From positions 496,001 through 560,000 of the forward strand of contig NZ_SGIT01000001.1 of the NCBI RefSeq assembly GCF_004208525.1: a stretch of DNA of 64,000 nucleotides, in the 5' to 3' direction. This DNA is from Sphingobacterium corticibacterium (GTDB taxonomy: Bacteria > Bacteroidota > Bacteroidia > Sphingobacteriales > Sphingobacteriaceae). The position numbers and the translations under genes were made by a program. The notes beneath the pieces are model-generated. The model was not told the origin of the DNA, searched no databases, and worked only from the letters and a program-made list of their open reading frames with translations. Positions 37,657 to 46,304 of the stretch are shown in pieces; position 1 is the stretch's first letter; every line of letters begins with the position of its first letter.

Positions 37657-38607
37657 ATGAATATGAGTCTATTTAAACCTTTTTGGCATGTCATTTCTAA
37701 TAGGCATATTGAGAAAGATATGGATAAATTGCTGATCGTTAAGATACAGTTGATGAACCAGTATGCGTTTTTGATAGCCTTGATTTTTATCCTCGATGCT
37801 ATTAGAAACCTATCAGTCGGAAAGCCGGTTAATTTTATTGTTTTGGCTAGTTTAGGTAGTCTATTATTTACGTTATCTTGGTATACGAAAATATATTTTA
37901 ATGCCAAAATTGCTATCTTGACTTTGATGGGCGTAACCTGTGCGGTGTTTTATTCTTGTTCTATAGCCGGTTTTCATAATGGAATAGCACCTTATTATTT
38001 CACCGTTCTTTTTGCTACATTATTTATTTTTAACGAGCATAATAAACTCTATAATTTGTTTGTTTTTCTGTGGGTTTTTGTCCTGTTCTATGTAGTTCAG
38101 CTGTTTGATTTAACGTGGTTTAGTGAGCTTTATTCGCAGATATATTTTCATGAAAATCCGCAAGCTACCTTGGTCCAGGCGGTGTTTTTGCTAGTCATTA
38201 ATGGTTATTTTATTATGTTGAAAAATAATGAAATGCAGAAGCTGTATCACCAAGCTAAGTATAACTCCATACGACCATCTAATCCAAGTGTCAAGCTGTC
38301 TTCTAATATAGCGTTACCGTCAGTAGAGGACGTCGTAAAATTAGCGCAGGAAGGCGACCCCGCATTCATTGCAACGTTTCAGCAAGTGTTTCCTAGCTTT
38401 TATGCGAACTTATTTCAGCAAAATCCAGATATGACACAAGAGGAATTTAAATTCTGTGCACTTTTAAAGCTAGGATTTACGACTAAAGATATCGCAAATT
38501 ATAACCATCTGGCAATCCGCACGGTACAGACAAGAAAAAGCCGGCTCCGTAAATCGTTTCGTGTTCCTCCTCAAGAAGACCTCTATATTTGGATAGCCCA
38601 GTTTTGA
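37657..38607 (+). CDS. Membrane protein with C-terminal LuxR-type HTH (one-component regulator)
   Basis: 316 residues from ATG 37657, preceded by TTGAGGTACC; the frame is open to 37567 but that part is unlike the rest. About six membrane segments fill residues 35-190 (LIALIFILDAI, FIVLASLGSLLFTLSW, AILTLMGVTCAVFYSC, YYFTVLFATLFIF, LFVFLWVFVLFYVVQL, AVFLLVINGYFIML). A linker and an alpha-helical domain follow (about 235-275), then an HTH of the LuxR kind (TTKDIANYNHLAIRTVQTRK, about 280-300) near the C-terminus. It probably senses something in the membrane and binds DNA directly. Target genes are unknown. It converges on the TPR/AraC regulator with a 3-base gap. Confidence 0.75.
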   Translation: MNMSLFKPFWHVISNRHIEKDMDKLLIVKIQLMNQYAFLIALIFILDAIRNLSVGKPVNFIVLASLGSLLFTLSWYTKIYFNAKIAILTLMGVTCAVFYSCSIAGFHNGIAPYYFTVLFATLFIFNEHNKLYNLFVFLWVFVLFYVVQLFDLTWFSELYSQIYFHENPQATLVQAVFLLVINGYFIMLKNNEMQKLYHQAKYNSIRPSNPSVKLSSNIALPSVEDVVKLAQEGDPAFIATFQQVFPSFYANLFQQNPDMTQEEFKFCALLKLGFTTKDIANYNHLAIRTVQTRKSRLRKSFRVPPQEDLYIWIAQF

Positions 38608-38610
38608 TAT

Positions 38611-40200
38611 TTATACCTCCGAACCCTCCGCCAACGATTTGATAAATTCGGAGGGCGATACATCTGTCACCTTTTTAAAGTTCAGCGCAAATTTACTTTG
38701 TGACGAAAAACCTGCTTCGCGTGCGAGAACTGCTATTTTTAATCTCCGGTAATAGGGATCATTTCTCAGTTTCTCAATAATGTAGTTAATCCGAAGCTCA
38801 TTGATATAATTGAAGAAATCTTTTTTCTTATGCGAATTAATGACAACGGATAAGTATTTCGCATTCGTATCACAGTAGGTTGCTAGATAAGATAGTGATA
38901 AATCTCTTCTCACATAAAGCTGTTTGCTTTCAAATTCTTCTAATTCGGCCAAAATTTTATCTACGGTTTGTTCTGATATCACAGGTTGCGAGGAGGGTTC
39001 ACTGTCAGGATCCGTATGTATATCCGATGGCGTAAGAGGACCGTTGGTGGACAGCGGAGGGGAAGGTGTGTCTTCTTTGTTAGTTGATTCGTTTCTTTTC
39101 TCTGCCGGTAAGTGTATTGCTCTATGCTTTTGCTTGGGTTGAGGCAGAAAAAAATAGAGTGTAAAGGGTAGAACAATTAAAATACCTGTGATGAAAAAAA
39201 GCAGTTTACTGTTTAATTCCCGGCGTATGCCTTCCCTTTCACGACCCAATATGGTATAGGAGCTGTTCAGAAAATCAGCGGATTGCCTATAAATTCTTGT
39301 TACAATAGAGTCCTGAATTCTCTTAATGGTCCGTATCTGGTTGATATCGTTTGTGCTGCTGTAATAGCGGTATGCAGTTTCGTTTACTTCCTTTTTTAAT
39401 TGGAGGTAGTGTGATTGGCCTGCTATGCGCTGGGCAGTGTCCAGATGCAGTTTTGCTTTTGGGAGTTCGTTCTGGCTGATATATATATTGGCTAGGCCGT
39501 TATGAATTAACGCGGTGACATGGTTGTCTGGTAGGTTAGTACTCAAATGCAACGCCGTTTTGAAATGCACCAATGCTTTTTCGTCGTTCCCCAAAAGATA
39601 ATTATTGAGTCCCAGTAGTTGCTCATTTCCCATGACAGCAAAAGATTGGTCTTGTCCTGCGTTTTCTAAATATTGAGCGGATTGCCGTATATAGGCTATT
39701 GCCTGTTCATAGTGTTTATGTGCCATTTCATAATAAGCCATTTCCTGCATAACCAGTCCTTTTGTCGCATTCGCTATTTGCAGGTCTTTGACCTTTTCAA
39801 CGACTGTCAAGGCCTTTTCTGCGTATTCTTTGGCAGGCGTAAATAGACCTGCAATCCTATACTGTGTAGCTAAAAAACCATAAATACGCGTTTTCCAATT
39901 TACCTCTTTGGTGTCACCTATGATTTTCTCTGCCTTGATAGCATATTCGATTGCCTTTATAGGTTCGCCAACTTGTTGGTACAAAGAAGCCGTTAGCATT
40001 AGGCTGCGGGCTTGTAACAATGGTGTTTTAGAAATAGTATATAAGGAATCTGCAATATGTAAAGCTCTGGAGAAATCCTTTTGAGAAGTTTCCAGATATG
40101 TTTTTACATATAGTGTATTATAAGCATCTAGGTCTTGGGCGCATGTAATAGTTGTAAATGTAAGTGCGTAAAAAAATAACAAGCGAGCTTTCTTAATCAT
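38611..40200 (-). CDS. TPR-containing, membrane-anchored AraC-family regulator
   Basis: 529 residues. Signal-like N-terminus (LLFFYALTFTTITCAQ), then about 300 residues of tetratricopeptide repeats (AKLHLDTAQRIA, ALVHFKTALHLS), one membrane segment at about 329-347 (LLFFITGILIVLPFTLYFF), a Ser/Pro-rich linker, and a C-terminal AraC HTH (LSLSYLATYCDTNAKYLS, then REAGFSSQSKFALNFKK, DVSPSEFI). This is a common Bacteroidota design in which a periplasmic TPR sensor is joined to a cytoplasmic DNA-binding domain. It is divergent from the fimbrillin-like/OmpA operon across 451 bases, so regulating that operon is a reasonable guess. Confidence 0.87.
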   Translation of the reverse strand: MIKKARLLFFYALTFTTITCAQDLDAYNTLYVKTYLETSQKDFSRALHIADSLYTISKTPLLQARSLMLTASLYQQVGEPIKAIEYAIKAEKIIGDTKEVNWKTRIYGFLATQYRIAGLFTPAKEYAEKALTVVEKVKDLQIANATKGLVMQEMAYYEMAHKHYEQAIAYIRQSAQYLENAGQDQSFAVMGNEQLLGLNNYLLGNDEKALVHFKTALHLSTNLPDNHVTALIHNGLANIYISQNELPKAKLHLDTAQRIAGQSHYLQLKKEVNETAYRYYSSTNDINQIRTIKRIQDSIVTRIYRQSADFLNSSYTILGREREGIRRELNSKLLFFITGILIVLPFTLYFFLPQPKQKHRAIHLPAEKRNESTNKEDTPSPPLSTNGPLTPSDIHTDPDSEPSSQPVISEQTVDKILAELEEFESKQLYVRRDLSLSYLATYCDTNAKYLSVVINSHKKKDFFNYINELRINYIIEKLRNDPYYRRLKIAVLAREAGFSSQSKFALNFKKVTDVSPSEFIKSLAEGSEV

Positions 40201-40651
40201 GATGGTTTTATTCCGTACCTGCTGCTAAAGCTAAAGGTTAAAATTATGATTTAAAGATGTGTTAGTAAATAGTGTTATTTCTACAAAAATGCAAGCATTC
40301 CTTTTGAATGACGAAAAATTAGATACGTCACAGGTACTTCAAGGCATACTACATAGGTATTATATATGGTGATTAAAGTGTGGTGTGGATTCACGGTAGC
40401 TTGCATTTCTCTATTGCTGTTTTAAGATGTATTTTTTTGATTTATAGTTGTTTGTATGTTTTTTTATTTAGTCGTTTTAAGTAAAGTGTACAAAGTAGGC
40501 GTTTTTTACTTTCTCTATTGTGGTTATACTATCTCTTTTTTCTGGATATCCCTCGCGTTAACTTTGTGGCAACAAATCAAAGGTAAATGCCCAGATATTA
40601 ATCGTAAAGAATTGAATTTTTTTGAAAAAAATAAAAACCAATAACACAAAA
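40201..40651. promoter_or_regulatory. 451-base AT-rich divergent intergenic region
   Basis: It separates the TPR/AraC regulator (minus) from the surface operon (plus). It holds an exact plus-strand -7 box TAACTTTG at 40559-40566, which would give a leader of about 80 bases before 40652. I saw no convincing RNA gene. The 62-codon open frame 40456-40644 covers this promoter and is judged spurious. Confidence 0.5.
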
Positions 40652-40873
40652 ATGGAAGAGCAAAAAAGTCCGCTCATACCCGAGAGGGAAATTTTTAGAG
40701 CAGAGAAAAACGAGAAACGTCGTTACCTCGCACCTACGATGGGGGCGATTCTCGTGGAATTGGAAAGTCATATTGCAGCGGGTTCAATCACCGTAACACA
40801 GGAGAATCAAGAAGTGCAAGAAGGGTGGATGGAAGACGATATTGTAAGAGATATCGAAATTGATCTTTATTAA
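40652..40873 (+). CDS. Small acidic protein of unknown function ahead of a fimbrillin-like gene
   Basis: 73 residues, no signal peptide. The N-terminal half is charged (EREIFRAEKNEKRRYLAP), the middle has MGAILVELESHIAAGS and the tail is very acidic (EGWMEDDIVRDIEIDL). Short proteins with a YxAP...VELE...LAAGS pattern are often found directly upstream of fimbrillin-like lipoproteins in Bacteroidota; I know of no assigned function. It ends 9 bases before the next start, so it is probably co-translated with the lipoprotein gene. Start chosen at ATG 40652; the frame is open 30 bases further upstream to 40622, but that extension is only Lys/Asn codons. Confidence 0.7.
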   Translation: MEEQKSPLIPEREIFRAEKNEKRRYLAPTMGAILVELESHIAAGSITVTQENQEVQEGWMEDDIVRDIEIDLY

Positions 40874-40882
40874 GCTAAGAAA

Positions 40883-42691
40883 ATGAAAATAATGAAAGTG
40901 AATTTTACGAGATTACATACTTTATTTTGTGTGTTTTTTGCGTTACTCGTGACCATGTCCTGTACGAAAGATGGGGATACCGGCGCATTTGACGGTGACG
41001 GTATTCGGGTACGTGTCAATTTACGCGAAGGCGTTATGAATGACCCCAACCTACTCAAACAGCGTGCGTCTTCCGCAAACACCAAAGCATCAACTTCGGA
41101 TGGTATACAGCGTCGGATAGTCGACTTGGGTAATGACATTACGCTGGTTGCGGAGTTAGTACCGGAGCAAGCATCTGCGGCATTACAGACAAAGCAATCT
41201 GCGAGCAATGGATTAAGAGCTGCGGCGACGCCCGTGAGAACGGACTTACCCGTTGGAACAAATTACAGATTGTTGGTCTATAATACGGCCACCGGGGCTG
41301 AAATACATCGTCAAGATGTAACGGTAACACCAACCTCTTCCACCTATACGGACATTGTGCTGGATGCGCTGGAAGATGGCAACAATACGTCCACTTTTAC
41401 ATTCGTTGTGTATTCCTTTGGCCAGGCAGCCCTCCCGAGTTTGCCGGCAAACTCAATATTGAATAATGTCGAGTTGACTGTTGCAGGGGCGCATAACAAG
41501 CTGATGTACGATCTACAGACGGTCACACTGTCTGATTCTCCGCATGAAGGGCCGCATCCGCTGGATCTGGTTTTGTGGAATCAGCTAAACGAGATTACAA
41601 CCTATATCGATCTAACGAGTTTTGGTACACCAGCATTAAAAGAAATTTCAAACCCTCGTTTTGTATCGGCTTCCCATGAGAGTGGTAATCGTGCTAGGTT
41701 AAAGCTCTCTGATGGAAATATAACCTATTTGGGTTCTGCTGAAGATATGACCATTCCGTTTGATCCTATCGGTTCTGCGGGTACGACTCTTGCCATTAGT
41801 ACGAGTCCCACCGTGCTTGTCCATGATGCAAGAACAGATGGCCATCTGATCATTGACTATCTTGCGATCGAGGCCGAATCGCCGGGTGACAATTATGACC
41901 CTGATAACCCTAATGCGACTCCGCCACGGCTCATCACTGTTCATCCCCGGATTGAATTTAACGATTTAGCGATTACACCGGGTGTGAAGTACGATTTACG
42001 CTTGAGGTTAAGTAAAGGGAATTGTATTGTACGCGTGGATTTGAGAGAGGATGCCTATTCTTACGCTATCAATACCACGCCACCTAATGAACCCGCGAAC
42101 AGGAGAACTATAACCGGTAATGGCAGCACCCCAAGCAACAACAAGGGCACCGTTACGACGGAATATACTGTTTATGGTGCTAACGATCCAAATTTCGGAC
42201 TGGTATTGGACATCCTGCAACTGGACAACTCGTTCAACATGACGATTAACGGCCAAACATTGGCCATTCCTGTACCTCCAAGCACAGGGAACGCCGGTGG
42301 AACAGCGGGAGAGATCAATTTTGAGAACGTTACTAATGGTATACAACGTACGGTGAAATTTATGGATAATTATGCAGAGAGCGATTGGGATAACATATGG
42401 GAGGTTCATGGGAATGACTATGGCTATGGACATATCCCGGTTGTTCGAGTCGCCATTGACCATAACGGAGATATTAAGATGTGGGGAAGAAGAAATGACA
42501 GTGATCCGGTACTATACGAAATGGAGCTGATCAATGGTATACAGTGGAATCCGAATATTATATGGCATGCGGGAGCTGATAATGCTGTGGAGATCAAACA
42601 GTATAGACAAGGGCTGACGGAATTAGATTTCGTAGTTTACGGAAGACGCCTGGTGGATTGTACTACTGGTGAGATTATCTCCCCGCAATAA
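40883..42691 (+). CDS. Fimbrillin-like surface lipoprotein
   Basis: 602 residues. Lipoprotein signal (LHTLFCVFFALLVTMSC, Cys about residue 27) followed by an acidic stretch (TKDGDTGAFDGDG), a usual surface-export context in Bacteroidota. The start IRVRVNLREGV and the following beta-sandwich repeats resemble FimA/Mfa-type fimbrillins and their anchor subunits (TLVAELVP, NYRLLVYNTATGAEI, VRTDLPVGTNYR, FTFVVYSFG). The second half is beta-rich with a closing VYGRRLVDCTTGEI. It may be a pilus shaft, anchor or tip protein, but no second fimbrial subunit lies nearby. An OmpA-family gene follows 55 bases later. Confidence 0.75.
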   Translation: MKIMKVNFTRLHTLFCVFFALLVTMSCTKDGDTGAFDGDGIRVRVNLREGVMNDPNLLKQRASSANTKASTSDGIQRRIVDLGNDITLVAELVPEQASAALQTKQSASNGLRAAATPVRTDLPVGTNYRLLVYNTATGAEIHRQDVTVTPTSSTYTDIVLDALEDGNNTSTFTFVVYSFGQAALPSLPANSILNNVELTVAGAHNKLMYDLQTVTLSDSPHEGPHPLDLVLWNQLNEITTYIDLTSFGTPALKEISNPRFVSASHESGNRARLKLSDGNITYLGSAEDMTIPFDPIGSAGTTLAISTSPTVLVHDARTDGHLIIDYLAIEAESPGDNYDPDNPNATPPRLITVHPRIEFNDLAITPGVKYDLRLRLSKGNCIVRVDLREDAYSYAINTTPPNEPANRRTITGNGSTPSNNKGTVTTEYTVYGANDPNFGLVLDILQLDNSFNMTINGQTLAIPVPPSTGNAGGTAGEINFENVTNGIQRTVKFMDNYAESDWDNIWEVHGNDYGYGHIPVVRVAIDHNGDIKMWGRRNDSDPVLYEMELINGIQWNPNIIWHAGADNAVEIKQYRQGLTELDFVVYGRRLVDCTTGEIISPQ

Positions 42692-42746
42692 CTCCGTATA
42701 ACTTAGTATTAACTAACAAAAAGTAATAAATAAGAATCAACTATAG

Positions 42747-43994
42747 ATGAAGAAATTTATTGTCCTATCTCTTTTCGCGTTAGGTGGTGCAAGTGCCATA
42801 AACGCACAATCACTACCCGTACAGCATGATACAACCGTGACGGTATCAACCGATCGTTATAAAGTCGTTACCAACCGTTTTTTTAACAACTGGTTTTTGG
42901 GTGTCGGTGGGGGAGCTAATATTTACTTTGGTGACCACGACAGACAAATGAAGTTTGCAGATCGTATTGCGGCACCGGTACTTTCCGTCCAGCTGGGTAA
43001 ATGGTTTACACCGGGTATCGGTGTGCGAGCCAATTTTACGCATGGACGGGTTAAAGGCGTCACGCAGGAGCTGGGCAAGTTTAGTACCGGGGAAAAATAT
43101 AACGACACGGACTATCGCCCATTAGTAAAGGAGAAATTCAATTATCGCCATTACCATGCAGATGCGTTGTTTAATTTATCTAACCTATTTGGTGGTTATA
43201 AAGAAGATCGTTTCTACACATTGAACTTCTATGGAGGTCTTGGCTGGATGGTCAATGCCAGCGAGGCCACGAACGGAGCGCCTTTGACCCAGAAATTGCG
43301 TGATGTGAGTGCCAACGTAGGTATTGAAAATGTATTCCGGTTAAACAGATCATTGGATTTAGCCTTGGATATCCGTGGCGCCATGGTTGACGATCGTCTT
43401 GATGGCGAGGACGGAACTAACAAAGTTAAAAACGAACGGCAGGAAGGGCCCTTGTCGGCGATACTTGCCTTGAAATATAACTTCAATAAACGTAACTGGG
43501 ATAAACCAACGACAACGGTTATAGAAAGTAGTTATGATGAGTCCTTGTTAAACGAGCTGCGGGATCGTGTAGCGAAGTTGGCAGCAGACAACGATGCGTT
43601 GAAACGTCAATTGGCGGATGCCAAAGGAGAAGTTATTACAGAAGTGAAGTTCCAAGACAGAATTTTGGCTGCCCCGATTCTCGTGACATTTAAGATAGAT
43701 ACTTGGGAAGTGCGTAATGAAGCACGCGTAAACCTCGGATTCTTTGCGGAGATGATCAAAAGAGGTAGTCCGGATGTCGTGTATACCATTACCGGTTACG
43801 CGGATAAGGGAACAGGTTCTGTCGCCCGTAACGAGCTGTTGAGCCGTAACCGTGCAGCTGCGATTAAGAAGGTCTTGGTAGAAGAATTTGGTGTCGATCC
43901 GGCGAGATTACGTACAGAGCATAAAGGTGGTGTCGCGAATATGTATTACGACGACCCTAGGGTGAGCCGTGCCGTTATTGTCATTGGGGAATAA
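42747..43994 (+). CDS. OmpA-family outer-membrane protein
   Basis: 415 residues with signal peptide (MKKFIVLSLFALGGASAINAQ). An N-terminal eight-stranded type barrel region (about 45-255, with WFLGVGGGANIYFGD, FYTLNFYGGLGWMVN) is followed by a coiled linker (ELRDRVAKLAADNDALKRQL, about 270-290) and a C-terminal OmpA peptidoglycan-binding domain (ITGYADKGTGSVARNELLSR, RAAAIKKVLVEEFGV, about 350-400). It ties the outer membrane to the cell wall. The neighbouring fimbrillin-like lipoprotein suggests that the pair supports a surface structure. Confidence 0.9.
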   Translation: MKKFIVLSLFALGGASAINAQSLPVQHDTTVTVSTDRYKVVTNRFFNNWFLGVGGGANIYFGDHDRQMKFADRIAAPVLSVQLGKWFTPGIGVRANFTHGRVKGVTQELGKFSTGEKYNDTDYRPLVKEKFNYRHYHADALFNLSNLFGGYKEDRFYTLNFYGGLGWMVNASEATNGAPLTQKLRDVSANVGIENVFRLNRSLDLALDIRGAMVDDRLDGEDGTNKVKNERQEGPLSAILALKYNFNKRNWDKPTTTVIESSYDESLLNELRDRVAKLAADNDALKRQLADAKGEVITEVKFQDRILAAPILVTFKIDTWEVRNEARVNLGFFAEMIKRGSPDVVYTITGYADKGTGSVARNELLSRNRAAAIKKVLVEEFGVDPARLRTEHKGGVANMYYDDPRVSRAVIVIGE

Positions 43995-44019
43995 ACGCGT
44001 ATCCCTGCCCACGGTGGTC

Positions 44020-44051
44020 ACTTCCTGTGTTCTTCATCGAACACGGGAAGT
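44020..44051 (+). terminator. Hairpin between the OmpA gene and the glycan locus
   Basis: A 13-pair stem (ACTTCCTGTGTTC with GAACACGGGAAGT, one G-T pair) and a 6-base loop. No T-run follows, so it may be a weak terminator or an RNA-stability element. It marks the border between the fimbrial-type operon and the polysaccharide locus. Confidence 0.5.
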
Positions 44052-44090
44052 TGCGCATAATAGCGTCAAAACCTTCTAAGGAATTTACAG

Positions 44091-45317
44091 ATGTATATTG
44101 TACTCGTTTCTTGTTGTTTTGTAATTGCCGTCTTGCTAAGCAGGGGGATGCTTCCTGTTATCATGTTAGTAACATACAAAAAACGTCTTTTTGACCCCAT
44201 CAACGCCCGCAAAATACATCAGCACATTATTCCCCGCCTGGGTGGCGTTGCTTTTGCTCCCATTCAATGCTTTTTGGTCGTCGTGTCCCTGGCTTTTGTC
44301 ATCAAGGTCGCGAACTTCGATATGCAGGTCGAGTCTTGGGCAATCCTTCCCAGTTTCATGATGCTGCTATGTGGTTTAGGCATGCTCTTTATGGTCGGCA
44401 TTGTTGACGATCTTGTAGGGGTAAGCTATAAATGGAAATTCGTTATACAGATTCTTGTCGCGAGTTTTTTTCCTTTTTCCGGGTTGTGGATCAACGACCT
44501 GTATGGGGTTGGATTGATCGTTTCCCTTCCAGCCTGGATCGGTATGCCGTTGACCGTGTTTGTGGTTGTTTTGATTATCAATGCTATTAATCTGATTGAT
44601 GGGCTGGATGGGCTTTGTTCCGGTGTGGTCACCACGGGATGCTTGATACTAGGCGTTTTGTTTGTGTACTACCATGCTTGGTGGCATGCCTTATTTGCGT
44701 TTATAACGGTAGGTATGTTGATTCCGTTTTTCTATTTCAATGTATTTGGGGCTACCAGTCGGCGGCGGCGGATTTTCATGGGAGATACAGGGAGCATGAC
44801 TTTAGGATATTCGATGGCATTTCTAGCGATTAGTTTTACGATGAACAATGCTCATATCAAACCCTTTTCCGAAGGAGCGATTGTGGTAGCGTTTTCTTCC
44901 CTCATTATTCCTGTTATGGATGTGGCGCGTGTGATGTTTGTCCGCTGGCGAATAGGTAAACCTGTTTTCAAACCGGATCGTAATCACTTGCATCATAAAT
45001 TCTTGCGAATGGGCATGTCACACCGAACTGCTATGTTGGCTTTATTAGGTTTGGTATTGTTTTTTTCGCTGTTTAATATCGTTATGGTGGGGCTGATTAG
45101 CAATAACATTGTCATCCTTTGCGATGCAGGTCTATGGTTGGGGATTCATTATCTGTTCGATAAAATAGAGCAACGCTATGTCCAGCCGTTGACGCTCCCG
45201 ACGGGAGAACATCTTAACACGGACAGTATAATGCACGTCGAAGAGGAAGAACGGAATGAGGAGAAGAAAAAGAGCGATTTAAAGACTAAACATCATCCCG
45301 GTTTATGGGGAATATAA
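44091..45317 (+). CDS. WecA-type polyprenyl-phosphate sugar-1-phosphate transferase
   Basis: 408 residues, about eleven membrane segments. MraY/WecA landmarks: KIHQHIIPRLGGVAF (about 40-55), VGIVDDLVGVSYKWKF (catalytic Asp pair, about 105), INLIDGLDGLCSG (about 165-177), FMGDTGSMTLGYS (about 230) and the His-rich DRNHLHHKFLRMGMSH (about 302). The reaction is transfer of GlcNAc-1-P or a related sugar-P from UDP-sugar to undecaprenyl phosphate, which starts an O-antigen, capsule or glycoprotein oligosaccharide. The Lys/Glu-rich C-terminal tail (EEEERNEEKKKSDLK) is cytoplasmic. It is the first gene of the glycan locus; an epimerase gene starts 7 bases after its stop. Confidence 0.93.
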   Translation: MYIVLVSCCFVIAVLLSRGMLPVIMLVTYKKRLFDPINARKIHQHIIPRLGGVAFAPIQCFLVVVSLAFVIKVANFDMQVESWAILPSFMMLLCGLGMLFMVGIVDDLVGVSYKWKFVIQILVASFFPFSGLWINDLYGVGLIVSLPAWIGMPLTVFVVVLIINAINLIDGLDGLCSGVVTTGCLILGVLFVYYHAWWHALFAFITVGMLIPFFYFNVFGATSRRRRIFMGDTGSMTLGYSMAFLAISFTMNNAHIKPFSEGAIVVAFSSLIIPVMDVARVMFVRWRIGKPVFKPDRNHLHHKFLRMGMSHRTAMLALLGLVLFFSLFNIVMVGLISNNIVILCDAGLWLGIHYLFDKIEQRYVQPLTLPTGEHLNTDSIMHVEEEERNEEKKKSDLKTKHHPGLWGI

Positions 45318-45324
45318 TATATAG

Positions 45325-46281
45325 ATGAAGATTATACTCATTGGTGGGTCTGGGTTTGTCGGCACCCAGTTAATAGATCGATTGCTAGAAACTTCTGGAG
45401 TAGAAGTATTAAATATTGATAAAAACAACAGTTCGAAATATCCGGAGTTGACTCGTATCGGGAATGTGATGGATTGGCAAACGCTGGCACATCACGCCAA
45501 AGGCGGTGACGTGGTAGTACTACTCGCGGCAGAACACCGTGATGATGTAAGTCCGATTTCGTTGTATTATGATATTAATGTAGAGGGGATGCGGAATACC
45601 TTAAGGGCGATGGAAGAAAATGGTATTAAGCGGCTGATTTTTACGAGTTCTGTAGCGGTGTATGGATTGGATAAGGATAGTCCTAATGAAGATACTGCTA
45701 TCGACCCATTTAATGATTACGGCAAAAGCAAGTGGCAGGCGGAGCAGGTTTTGCACGTTTGGCATCGAAATCATCCCGACTGGAATATCAATATCATACG
45801 CCCGACGGTAATTTTTGGTGAAGGCAATCGGGGCAATGTCTATAATTTATTGAAACAGATCGCCAGTGGCCGATTTATGATGATTGGCAAGGGAAATAAT
45901 AAGAAGTCGATGTCGTATATCGGTAATATCGTGGCGTTTATCTGTTTTTTGATTGCAGAGAAAAAGCAGGAGGGGTATGAAGTATATAATTATGTGGATA
46001 AGCCTGATTTCACAACCAATGATTTGGTGCATCATACCGGACATATTTTAGGGAAGAAAATCCCGACTATTCGGATTCCGTATGGGTTGGGTATGTTGGG
46101 TGGTTATGGGTTTGATTTTTTGGCGTTTATTACACGTAAAAAGCTGAATATATCGTCGGTGCGGGTGAAGAAATTTTGTGCGACGACGCAGTTTTCTTCT
46201 AGTAAGGCGATGTCATCGGGCTTTGTTCCGCCGTATACGATGGAGGAAGGTTTGCGGCGGATGTTGGAGGAGGAGTTTTAG
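45325..46281 (+). CDS. NAD-dependent sugar epimerase/dehydratase (extended SDR)
   Basis: 318 residues. Rossmann motif ILIGGSGFVGTQL (GxxGxxG, about 5-16), VLLAAEHRDD in the region after beta-4, catalytic Ser in FTSSVAVYG (about 111) and the YxxxK dyad in DYGKSKWQAE (about 132-136), so catalysis is likely intact. Extended SDRs of this kind are nucleotide-sugar 4-epimerases or dehydratases. The exact reaction cannot be read. In this position, behind a WecA-type transferase, a UDP-HexNAc epimerase or a reductase working on the lipid-linked sugar is likely. The gene shows no sign of truncation. Confidence 0.88.
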   Translation: MKIILIGGSGFVGTQLIDRLLETSGVEVLNIDKNNSSKYPELTRIGNVMDWQTLAHHAKGGDVVVLLAAEHRDDVSPISLYYDINVEGMRNTLRAMEENGIKRLIFTSSVAVYGLDKDSPNEDTAIDPFNDYGKSKWQAEQVLHVWHRNHPDWNINIIRPTVIFGEGNRGNVYNLLKQIASGRFMMIGKGNNKKSMSYIGNIVAFICFLIAEKKQEGYEVYNYVDKPDFTTNDLVHHTGHILGKKIPTIRIPYGLGMLGGYGFDFLAFITRKKLNISSVRVKKFCATTQFSSSKAMSSGFVPPYTMEEGLRRMLEEEF

Positions 46282-46304
46282 GAGAGCTGGATTATTAATT
46301 AAGC

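Noticed and set aside
37425..37907. Minus-strand open frame of 160 codons
   Set aside because: It crosses a strong bidirectional terminator and runs antisense to the membrane/LuxR gene; no motif seen.
40456..40644. 62-codon plus-strand open frame with hydrophobic residues upstream of the small acidic protein
   Set aside because: An exact -7 promoter box (40559-40566) lies inside it, it has no ribosome-binding site and the composition reflects AT-rich noncoding DNA.
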